The position numbers were made by a program, and so were the translations under genes. 27,214 bases of DNA from a virus: IMG/VR virus record IMGVR_UViG_3300044998_001041, positions 1 to 27,214 of that record; one strand, given 5' to 3'. Shown here piece after piece: positions 1-6,212 of this stretch; within the stretch, counting starts at the first letter, position 1, and each line of letters opens with the position of its first letter. The notes beneath the pieces were generated by a model. It did not search any database. It was given only the letters and a program-made list of their open reading frames with translations, and had not been told where the DNA came from.

Positions 1-97
1 CCTCGGTGCCGTCCACGACGTAGAGCAGATCGACCGAGGGGTTCTCGACCCCGACGGTGCTCTCGCGGCTGTCGTACTTCTCGATGATCACCGCCAT
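1..97 (-). CDS. Partial phage tail-region protein, N-terminus only
   Basis: An ATG at 97 opens a minus-strand frame that runs off the window after 32 residues, beginning MAVIIEKYDSRESTVGVENP. It follows the tape measure stop by 10 bases, and a GAGGGACAGGC stretch lies just before the ATG as a Shine-Dalgarno site. Its place directly downstream of the tape measure suggests a distal tail or baseplate component, but too little is visible to assign a family. Confidence 0.6.
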   Translation of the reverse strand, partial: MAVIIEKYDSRESTVGVENPSVDLLYVVDGTE

Positions 98-107
98 CGC
101 CTGTCCC

Positions 108-2090
108 TCACGCGAAGACCAGTCCGCCGTTCTGGGCCTCCCGGACCAGCTGGCCGGTGTTGCGCGCCACCTGCTCGCTGGCGCGGGCGGTGCGCTCGGC
201 CAGGCTGTCGGAGCCGAGGCCGGCCACGGCGAAGGCGCTGAAGGTCCCCTTCACGTCGGTCTTGGCCTCGGCCTCGTCCAGCCCTTCCAGGTCCAGCTCG
301 GGCCGGCGGGCGCGCTGGGCCTCGCGGTCCATCGCTGCCAGCTCGCGCTCCAGCTCCGCCTGCTCGCGCTGGGCGGCCAGCTCCGCAGCCCGCTCCTCCA
401 AGGCCCGCTGCGCCGCGGCCACGCGCTCCTGGTCGGCGGCGTCGGCGGCCTCCATCTCCCGTTGCCGCTCGCGGCGCTCCTCCTCCTGCATCTGGTTCAG
501 CGCCTCCTCGCGCTGCCGGCCGCCTTCCCGCGCCTGATCGACGCGCCGGGCACGCTCCCGCACGCGGCGGTCGAGCCGCTCGCGGGCCTCGCGGTTCTGC
601 TGCTCGACCTCGCGGTTGATGGCCTCGACCTCGCGGCGGGCCGTGGACGGGCTGAACAGGTTCCGCACCCGCGCCCAGGCCCGGCGGAAGAAGCCGACGA
701 ACTCGTTGAAGGCGATCTGCAGGCCGGTGCAGAAGGTGTCCCAGCCGTCGGCCAGGGCGTTGACCACCGTCCAGAAGGCGACCTCGATCCCGGTCCAGGC
801 CGTGTTGAAGGCGCGGGCCACGGCGTAGACGGCGCTCCAGAACAGCTCCACGAAGAACGACTTGAAGCGCCGCCAGGCCGCGCTGATGGCGGCGATGCCC
901 GCCTCCCAGACGACCTGGATGCCCAGCCAGGCGACTTCCATCGCCCCGGCCAGGTCGCCCGCAGCGATGGCGTCCTGAATCCCCTGCCATGCCGTGCCCG
1001 CCGCACCCAGGAGCTGGTCGAACCCCTGGCCGAGCGACTCCAGGGCCATGTTCCCCTCGTCCGTGGCGAAGAGGACGGCGGCGGCGATGCCTCCGACGGC
1101 GGCAACGACGAGGCCGATGGGCGACAACAGAAAGCCGATGGCCGCGCCGAGCAGGCTTACGGCAGTCGTGGCCGCGGAGATGGCGAAGGTCACCAGCCCG
1201 ATGGCCGTGCCGACCGCCGAGATGATCGGGCCGAGGACCATGAGGGCCGCGCCGACGCCGACGATCCCGGCGACCACCGCCGCGATGATCGTGATGACCT
1301 CGCGGTTCTCGTCGATCCAGGCCGCGCTGTTGGCGGCGACGCGGGTGAGCCACTGTGCGATGGCCTGGAGGGTTGGGGCCAGCGCCGCCCCGACCATGAA
1401 CACGACCTGCTTGAGCGACCGCCACAGGCTGGACAGGGCATCGCCGAACTCCTCGGCCGCCTGGGCGTCCTCGGTGCTCATGGTCAGGCCCAGGCCGTTC
1501 GCCTCGCGCCGCAGCTCCTGGATGCCTTGCGCCCCCGTGGACAGGAGCGGCAGCAGGTTGGCCCCCGAGCGGCCGAAGATCTCCATCGCAATCGCCGCGC
1601 GGTTGGCCGGGTTCTGGATGCGCGACAGGCGGTCGGCGATCAACTCGAACTGCTGGTCGGGCGACAGGCCGGTCAGGTCGGCGATGGTCAGGCCAAGGCG
1701 GGCGAGGTCCCGCCGCGCCGAGGCCGAGCCGCGCGCCGCCTCGATGATGTTGCGGCTCATGGTGCGGAGGCCCTTCTCCAGGTCCTCCGCCCCGGAGCCC
1801 GACTGCTCGGCGGCGTAGCGCAGCTCGGACAGCGCCTCGACTGCCACGCCGGTCCGCTGCGACATGTCGAGCATGTCGCCGCCCATGTCCGCAAACAGCT
1901 TGGCCGCGCCCAGGAACGGCAGGGCGAGGGTGACGCCCAGGCCCGCGATCCGGGCGCCCAGCGCCGTGATGCTCGCGCCGAACGCCTTCAGCCGGGCGGC
2001 CGCGGCGTTGAGCCCCTTGACGAGCCGGCTGTCCTTGACGAACAACTCGACGTAGGCGGCACCGGCACGAATCCCCGAGGCGGCGGCCAT
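108..2090 (-). CDS. Phage tail tape measure protein
   Basis: This protein of about 660 residues sets tail length and helps DNA ejection in siphophages. The N-terminal part is the helical TP901-type tape measure domain, with a conserved-looking stretch of the type 'ALSELRYAAEQSG' and 'NIIEAARGSASA'. The middle (about residues 265-345) is strongly hydrophobic and alanine/glycine-rich, with several predicted membrane-type segments. About residues 480-620 form a highly charged Glu/Arg/Gln-rich coiled coil. A GTG two codons upstream (2096) is possible, but the ATG at 2090 has a GGAGG five bases before it. The gene starts two bases after the second tail chaperone frame ends, the usual arrangement. 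At about 0.15 nm per residue (established rule for siphophages) it would specify a tail of roughly 100 nm. Assignment is confident from composition, size and context. Confidence 0.92.
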   Translation of the reverse strand: MAAASGIRAGAAYVELFVKDSRLVKGLNAAAARLKAFGASITALGARIAGLGVTLALPFLGAAKLFADMGGDMLDMSQRTGVAVEALSELRYAAEQSGSGAEDLEKGLRTMSRNIIEAARGSASARRDLARLGLTIADLTGLSPDQQFELIADRLSRIQNPANRAAIAMEIFGRSGANLLPLLSTGAQGIQELRREANGLGLTMSTEDAQAAEEFGDALSSLWRSLKQVVFMVGAALAPTLQAIAQWLTRVAANSAAWIDENREVITIIAAVVAGIVGVGAALMVLGPIISAVGTAIGLVTFAISAATTAVSLLGAAIGFLLSPIGLVVAAVGGIAAAVLFATDEGNMALESLGQGFDQLLGAAGTAWQGIQDAIAAGDLAGAMEVAWLGIQVVWEAGIAAISAAWRRFKSFFVELFWSAVYAVARAFNTAWTGIEVAFWTVVNALADGWDTFCTGLQIAFNEFVGFFRRAWARVRNLFSPSTARREVEAINREVEQQNREARERLDRRVRERARRVDQAREGGRQREEALNQMQEEERRERQREMEAADAADQERVAAAQRALEERAAELAAQREQAELERELAAMDREAQRARRPELDLEGLDEAEAKTDVKGTFSAFAVAGLGSDSLAERTARASEQVARNTGQLVREAQNGGLVFA

Positions 2091-2092
2091 CG

Positions 2093-2293
2093 TCACCTCC
2101 GGTCCACGAACACCTGCTTGAGCACCTCAATCGGCGCCTTGCGCACGGGCGGCTCCCGCCGGCGGAGGTGGGGGTTGAAGTCCGCCGGCTTGTAGGGTGA
2201 TGGTTTCTTCCGATGGTCGCGGTGGACGTTGGCAATCAGCGCCAAGAGGGCCGACGTGTGCGCCCAGCGCTCGCGGCTGCGGGCCTCGGCCAT
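2093..2293 (-). CDS. Tail assembly chaperone, second frame (gpT-like)
   Basis: The frame ends just before the tape measure and encodes the pattern MAEARSRERWAHTSALLALI followed by N-V-H-R-D and DFNPHL, which I recognise from the second open frame of tail assembly chaperone pairs. The ATG at 2293 overlaps the stop of the upstream chaperone as TGATG, so reinitiation could produce a 66-residue protein. However, the same frame continues open upstream and reads GIDPGPFTLREL just before the ATG, which also looks like family sequence. This suggests the natural product is a -1 frameshift extension of the upstream chaperone, as in lambda gpG/gpGT. The true N-terminus is therefore uncertain. Confidence 0.72.
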   Translation of the reverse strand: MAEARSRERWAHTSALLALIANVHRDHRKKPSPYKPADFNPHLRRREPPVRKAPIEVLKQVFVDRR

Positions 2294-2793
2294 CAGGCAG
2301 AGTTCCCGGAGGGTGAAGGGTCCGGGGTCGATGCCGAGGACTCCGGCGCAATGCCAAATGAGTGTAACAACCTGTTCGCTTCGCGGTCGGCGTCGAACGT
2401 CTCCAGGACCTTCTCGGCCCGGCCCAGCAGCCGGTCCCGCACCTTCCGGCTCTCGGCCACGATCTTCCGCAGGCTGCTCCGCGCCCTCGCTTCGGGGAAA
2501 AAATCGATCAGCTCCTCCAGGAAGGCGTCGGTCGCCAGGGTAATAGCGTCGCCCGCCAGCGCCCGGCCGAAGTCCTCGTCCGAGATCTTCTTGGTGTCCG
2601 CCTCGTCCTTGCACAGGCAGTACAGCACGTCGGCGAGCATCACCGGGTCGCCGACCAGCGCACCCAGCGGCTTGAAGCCGTCATCCACGAGCTTGTACAG
2701 ATCGACGTTGAGCAGCCCCCGGACGCGCTTGATCGCCGCCACGTTGATGGCGATGGTCCAGGTCCGCCCCGCGTTGTCGGTGAAGGTCCGCAT
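2293..2793 (-). CDS. Tail assembly chaperone, first frame (gpG-like)
   Basis: This 166-residue protein begins MRTFTDNAGRTWTIAINVAA at an ATG at 2793, preceded by an AGGAGAC Shine-Dalgarno sequence. The start resembles tail assembly chaperones that open with a short beta hairpin, followed by a helical domain (KRVRGLLNVDLYKLVDDGF; FLEELIDFFPEARARS). In siphophages such proteins coat the tape measure until the tail tube polymerises. Position immediately upstream of a second small frame and the tape measure supports the role. The last 20 residues are Ser/Pro-rich and overlap the -1 frame of the second chaperone. Known family behaviour is frameshifting between the two; whether it happens here is inferred. 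Confidence 0.8.
   Translation of the reverse strand: MRTFTDNAGRTWTIAINVAAIKRVRGLLNVDLYKLVDDGFKPLGALVGDPVMLADVLYCLCKDEADTKKISDEDFGRALAGDAITLATDAFLEELIDFFPEARARSSLRKIVAESRKVRDRLLGRAEKVLETFDADREANRLLHSFGIAPESSASTPDPSPSGNSA
2497..2503 (-). promoter_or_regulatory. Candidate -1 ribosomal frameshift heptamer
   Basis: Read on the minus strand in the chaperone frame, codons GAT TTT TTC contain the classic slippery heptamer T TTT TTC (X XXY YYZ). Slipping by -1 enters the frame that ends in the second chaperone. It lies about 200 bases before the zero-frame stop, further upstream than the lambda site, and the -1 frame right after it does not look conserved. A later slip or TGATG reinitiation at 2293 remains possible. 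Confidence 0.35.
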
Positions 2794-2810
2794 CGGCGTC
2801 TCCTGGTCTG

Positions 2811-3848
2811 TCACCTGGCCACACGGATCGGGATCGGGACCGGCTGCCACTCGTCGTCGAACTCGGCGGGCCAGGACCGGAGGGGGATCGGGACCGGCAT
2901 CCAGGCCTCCTCGTCGTCCGTCGCCCTGGGGCGGGTACGCTGGGCGACTTCCGCCGAGCAGCCCCACATCGACGCCTTGCGGCCCATGCCGCTGGTGCAG
3001 CAGACCACCGAGACGAGTTCGTTCGTGTCGCTGCGGAAGATGCCGCCGCCGGAATCGCCCGACGACACGCTCAGGTTCATCCGCAGTTGGCCCTGGCCGT
3101 TCTCGCCCTCGACGACCGTGCCGTCCTCGCGGTTGCCCGGCCGGTCCACGCCGTAGCCCATGTGCCAGATCGGCGTGCCCGGCTCGGGGTTCTTGGCGGC
3201 GATCAGGGCGTAGGGCAGGTCCGCGACCTCCTCCTCCGTCACGCACCAGGCCACGTCGGGGGTCCGGTGGTGGGCGACCACCCGCAGCCCCAGCGTCCTG
3301 CCGTCCTTGAGGGTGAGCGTGCCGCGCTGCCCCACGCCCGAGACGCAGTGGGCGGCGGTCAGCACGTCCCAGCGGCCGTCGGGCCGGCGCGGGCCGATCA
3401 CCGTGGCCGTGCAGCCGGCGTTGCCGAAGCGGATGCGGCCCAGGGCGTTCACCGGGTCGAGCTTGCCGCCGCCCGGCGGCTTGGGGTCGGGCTTCGGCGG
3501 CACCGGCGGGGTGGGAGGCACCGGCGGGCACGGCTCGATCTCCACCGTGACCCGCGCTTCATCCACCTGCAGGCCGTCGCCCACGGCCCGAATGACGAGC
3601 AGCTCGACCTCGTAGGTGCCGGGATGAGCGGCGAACTCCAGCACCCCGCGCGGCGTGGTCGCGCGCTCGACGCCCTTCGACGGGTGGACCCGCCAGAGGA
3701 GGGCCGCCTTGGCGTCCACGCCCTCGGCGCGGAGGCGGACCAGGGCGTGGGGCTTGTACTTCGTCTCGCCCGCGATGTGGAGCGTGTCCGCCCGCGCCGC
3801 GGCAGGCGAGCAAACCAGAACCAGGGAAACCAAGAGCAGCGAACGCAT
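2811..3848 (-). CDS. Secreted trypsin-like serine protease (S1 fold) in the tail operon
   Basis: The 345-residue protein starts at an ATG at 3848 with AGGAGG seven bases upstream. Residues 1-20 form a signal peptide (MRSLLLVSLVLVCSPAAARA). About residues 21-105 look like a beta-sandwich. Residues 106-128 are a Pro-rich linker. A chymotrypsin-like domain follows, with all three catalytic motifs: TAAHC (His167), PDVAW (Asp198) and GDSGGG (Ser266). The C-terminal tail repeats a PVPIP-Leu/Ile-Arg motif twice. It should be exported and proteolytically active. Phages do not normally encode such an enzyme between tail tube and chaperone, so it is best read as lysogenic-conversion cargo carried on the same strand. 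A virion-associated protease degrading surface protein is an alternative. Confidence 0.85.
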   Translation of the reverse strand: MRSLLLVSLVLVCSPAAARADTLHIAGETKYKPHALVRLRAEGVDAKAALLWRVHPSKGVERATTPRGVLEFAAHPGTYEVELLVIRAVGDGLQVDEARVTVEIEPCPPVPPTPPVPPKPDPKPPGGGKLDPVNALGRIRFGNAGCTATVIGPRRPDGRWDVLTAAHCVSGVGQRGTLTLKDGRTLGLRVVAHHRTPDVAWCVTEEEVADLPYALIAAKNPEPGTPIWHMGYGVDRPGNREDGTVVEGENGQGQLRMNLSVSSGDSGGGIFRSDTNELVSVVCCTSGMGRKASMWGCSAEVAQRTRPRATDDEEAWMPVPIPLRSWPAEFDDEWQPVPIPIRVAR

Positions 3849-3868
3849 GGTGCCTCCTGAAGGGTGGA

Positions 3869-4309
3869 TCACGGCACGACGAGCCACAGGGGCGGGTTGG
3901 CGGCGAAGGTCGGCTTGATCGTCACGCTCACCGTGACCGCCTCCTCCAGGGGCTCGTTGCGGCTGAAGGTGGTGACCATGCACGTGGCCCTCAGCCCCTG
4001 CGAGCCGGGCGCGGCGATATCGCCGTCCATCACGGCGAACTCCACCGCGCCACGGTTGAGGAAGGCGTCGCGGATGCTGGCGAAGTCGTCGTCCGCCGTG
4101 TCCCAGACCATCTCGAACTCGACGGAAGCGTCCTTGAGCGTGGCGACCGTGGCCCGCCAGCCGCCCGTGCCGCGGGTCGAGACGTCGGCCTCGCCGGCCT
4201 CCAGGTTGAGGGTCACGTCCTTGACGTTCTGTACCGGGTTCCAGACCGGGGCGGCGAAGGTGCCGGTGTTGCGGTACAGCCGAGCGTCGAGTCCGAGTCG
4301 GACAGCCAT
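3869..4309 (-). CDS. Phage major tail tube protein
   Basis: This 146-residue protein (MAVRLGLDARLYRNTGTFAA...) is beta-rich, with the features of siphophage tail tube subunits: an NVKDVTLNLEAGEADVSTRG strand pair, a KDASVEFEMVWDTADDDF segment, and a C-terminal strand region RNEPLEEAVTVSVTIKPTF. Tube proteins stack as hexameric rings around the tape measure. Size and the order neck genes, tube, chaperones, tape measure all fit. A GGAGAC lies upstream of the ATG at 4309. Confidence 0.85.
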   Translation of the reverse strand: MAVRLGLDARLYRNTGTFAAPVWNPVQNVKDVTLNLEAGEADVSTRGTGGWRATVATLKDASVEFEMVWDTADDDFASIRDAFLNRGAVEFAVMDGDIAAPGSQGLRATCMVTTFSRNEPLEEAVTVSVTIKPTFAANPPLWLVVP

Positions 4310-4321
4310 CGTTGGTCTCCT

Positions 4322-4756
4322 CTACGAGCGGACCGAGTCGCGCCACAGGGCCGGCAGCTTGGGCTTCTCCGCTTCCAGGGCCGGCTGCATGAACGGCCGG
4401 GGCCGGTAGCGCACGCGCCGCGGCTTGCCCCCCTCCTCCAGCACCGCGTCGCCGCCGTGCTCCAAGAGCCGCGGCGCCTGGGACCCTTCCTTCGTCAGCG
4501 TCGGGCCGATGACGACGCTCCGGCGCTGCGGGTCGTAGGCGAACAGGATGAACTTCCGCAAGAGGCCCACGTGCGAGTAAGGCGGCGAGCCCGGCGGGCT
4601 GGTCCCCCTGCGCTTACGGATCGAGGTCCTGGCCCGCTGCCGCACGAACGCGCCGAACTTGGACAGCACCCTCCGCGTGCCGGCGTCCACCGAGCGCTTG
4701 ACCTTCTCGCGGTCGAAGAAGCTGCCCTTGGCGGCCTGGAACGTCATGCCGATCAC
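4322..4756 (-). CDS. HK97 gp10-like head-tail/tail completion protein
   Basis: The 144-residue product is basic, with an SKFGAFVRQRARTSIRKRRG helix and the motif SPPGSPPYSH, typical of HK97-gp10-like (minor tail / head-closure) proteins, and a C-terminal RYRPRPFMQPALE stretch that is a hallmark of the family. A GTG at 4756 is the likely start: GGAGG lies six bases upstream, whereas the ATG at 4747 is too far from it. The gene begins three bases after the stop of the upstream gene, so the two are probably translationally coupled. It would act in joining head and tail. Confidence 0.8.
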   Translation of the reverse strand: MIGMTFQAAKGSFFDREKVKRSVDAGTRRVLSKFGAFVRQRARTSIRKRRGTSPPGSPPYSHVGLLRKFILFAYDPQRRSVVIGPTLTKEGSQAPRLLEHGGDAVLEEGGKPRRVRYRPRPFMQPALEAEKPKLPALWRDSVRS

Positions 4757-4759
4757 GGC

Positions 4760-5188
4760 TCACCTCCAGGCGCGAAAGGTCAGCGTGAGGACGCTGGTGA
4801 ACTGCCGCAGCTCGTCCAGGTGCTCCAGCGCGTAGACCGGCTCGTTCTTCACCTCGGTGCAGCGGGCGTTCGGATAGGCCGCGAGCGGCTGCGTCCGAAA
4901 GTGGTCGGCGATCTCCTCGACCAGCGCCATCAGGGCGTCGAGCGCCGCCCGGCTCATGTCGGTCTTCTTCTGCACGGCCACGTCGATCAGGTAATCGAAG
5001 CTGTCCCGGCTGCGGTCCAGGGCCTTCGAGGCGAGCGACCGGGGCACGACGCTGACCTTCAGCTCGGTCATCTCCGACAGCTCGAAGCGCGGCTGGTAGT
5101 GCCGCTCGGCGGTCAGTGGCTGGCTGAACAGGGTCGCGTTCAGCTGGGCGACCACGGCGTCGGCGATGGCAATGATCGTCGCGGGCAT
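4760..5188 (-). CDS. Probable phage tail terminator/neck protein
   Basis: This 142-residue protein begins MPATIIAIADAVVAQLNATL, then has alternating strands and helices (SEMTELKVSVVPRS; DSFDYLIDVAVQKK) and ends in TSVLTLTFRAWR. The pattern of an N-terminal helix, a central 'D-Y-x-I-D-V-A-V-Q-K' strand and a terminal strand is what I expect of tail terminator proteins that cap the tube. Position between the gp10-like gene and the upstream head-tail genes agrees. The family call rests on pattern and context rather than a diagnostic motif. Confidence 0.6.
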   Translation of the reverse strand: MPATIIAIADAVVAQLNATLFSQPLTAERHYQPRFELSEMTELKVSVVPRSLASKALDRSRDSFDYLIDVAVQKKTDMSRAALDALMALVEEIADHFRTQPLAAYPNARCTEVKNEPVYALEHLDELRQFTSVLTLTFRAWR

Positions 5189-5191
5189 GCG

Positions 5192-5377
5192 TCATTCCTG
5201 GGGGACGAGTGCCCGCACGACCCGGAGGATGAGGTCGTCCACCGGCGACTTGCTGGCGCGAACGGCTTCGGTCAGCGCCTCGCTGTGAATGATCGCGCGG
5301 AGGATGGGGATGACTTCGCGGAATCGCCCCTGTTCCTGGCTGAACAAACCGAGCAGCTGTCGCAACAGTTCGAGCAT
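5192..5377 (-). CDS. Small phage protein of unknown function
   Basis: A 61-residue helical protein (MLELLRQLLGLFSQEQGRFR...). The ATG at 5377 overlaps the stop of the upstream gene as TGATG, so translation is probably coupled; a GTG one codon upstream is an alternative. Rich in Leu, Arg and Glu, it could pack as a helical hairpin. I do not recognise a family. It sits inside the head-tail joining cluster and is very likely real because of the tight spacing. Confidence 0.65.
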   Translation of the reverse strand: MLELLRQLLGLFSQEQGRFREVIPILRAIIHSEALTEAVRASKSPVDDLILRVVRALVPQE

Positions 5378-5757
5378 CACTCAACTCCCACTTGCTTGGT
5401 GTGAACCCGCAGCACCTTGCGAAACACGTCCGACCAGCGCCAGGGCGGTTCTTTGCCGGGTGCCATGACCTCGTAAATGAAGGTCTCGGTCCCCTGCGTC
5501 TCGCGGATGACATCGCCTCGTTCGGGCAATGTCGGCGTGCCGCCGAGAACGAGGTCGGCCGCATGGATCAGGAAATCGCGGTCAGTCCACTCCATGCGCA
5601 CGCCGCCATAGCCGTCGTCGAGCTTCAGGAGCGTCCGCCCGACCGTCGCCTGCACCGCGACCTGCAGCGCCCCGCGGCGGTAGACGACCGGCCGCGAGGC
5701 GTGGGCCTTGAGCTGGTCGGCCAGCCAATCGGAGCCGGACTGCAGCAGGTCGGGCAT
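5377..5757 (-). CDS. Probable head-tail joining protein
   Basis: The 126-residue frame starts at an ATG at 5757 with GAGGA upstream. It opens with a helix (MPDLLQSGSDWLADQLKAHA), then strands (RPVVYRRGALQVAVQATVGR), an EWTDRDFLIHAADL segment, and a beta region with PERGDVIRE and ETFIYEVMAPGKEPPWRWSD. The combination 'RGD-x-I-x-E/xxG-x-x-x-x-Y-E-V' resembles small head-closure proteins of siphophages. The order cement protein, this gene, neck genes supports a connector role. No single motif proves it. Confidence 0.6.
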   Translation of the reverse strand: MPDLLQSGSDWLADQLKAHASRPVVYRRGALQVAVQATVGRTLLKLDDGYGGVRMEWTDRDFLIHAADLVLGGTPTLPERGDVIRETQGTETFIYEVMAPGKEPPWRWSDVFRKVLRVHTKQVGVE

Positions 5758-5764
5758 GGCATCC

Positions 5765-6100
5765 TCACTGGTCCATGCGAACGCGCACGGTCGGATCGTT
5801 GTCGCCGGCGGCTCGCACCGACTTGCCGATCTGCTTGTTGCCCGTGGCCGTGGTCGTCGCCTGGTTGGCGGCGTCGTTCCAGTAGACCAGTGCCCCGACG
5901 GCGATGGCGGTGCCGGCCCCGGTCGCCTTGGCAAAGTCGAAGACGCCCTCGACGGCCAGCGCCCCGAGCTTGCCCGCCTTGATGTCGAGCTTGGCGACGC
6001 CTACCAGGTCGCCCTGCACGACCACGTCGCCGGCGGCCACGTCGGCGGCCGGCGTGTAGTCGATGGAGGCCCCTTCGTGGACGAAGGTTGCTTGAGGCAT
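5765..6100 (-). CDS. DUF2190-type capsid cement (decoration) protein
   Basis: This 111-residue protein (MPQATFVHEGASIDYTPAAD) has the hallmark layout of DUF2190 proteins: an early 'Y-T-P-A-A-D-V-A-A-G-D-V-V' strand, a 'D-L-V-G-V-A-K-L-D-I-K-A-G' strand, 'ALAVEGVFDFAKATGAGTAI' and a 'GALVYWNDAANQATTTATGNK' segment. Members are head decoration proteins that stabilise the expanded capsid. It lies directly downstream of the major capsid gene, the usual place. Confidence in the family is high. Confidence 0.88.
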   Translation of the reverse strand: MPQATFVHEGASIDYTPAADVAAGDVVVQGDLVGVAKLDIKAGKLGALAVEGVFDFAKATGAGTAIAVGALVYWNDAANQATTTATGNKQIGKSVRAAGDNDPTVRVRMDQ

Positions 6101-6125
6101 GAGTCAGTCTCCTGAACAAGTCCGT

Positions 6126-6203
6126 AGTCTGCAGTCTGCAGTCCGTAGCCAAGGTCAGACCAGCCTGCTGCGGGTCTGGCTGCAGACTCCAGACTGCAGA
6201 CTG
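6126..6203. repeat. Intergenic CTGCAG-rich inverted repeat
   Basis: Between the capsid and cement genes lie two overlapping copies of AGTCTGCAGT (6126-6135 and 6133-6142), and the complementary ACTGCAGACT at 6193-6202. They can pair as a long hairpin with an inner CAGACC/GGTCTG pairing. There is no U-tract, so a simple terminator is doubtful. It could be an mRNA processing or stabilising structure that sets capsid to cement ratios, or a dispersed genomic repeat. Confidence 0.55.
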
Positions 6204-6212
6204 CCCGGCCCC

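Noticed and set aside
57-2195. Long plus-strand frame opposite the tape measure
   Set aside because: It is an antisense shadow caused by high GC at third positions; composition is Gly/Arg/Pro-rich without motifs, and the opposite strand has a clear phage gene.
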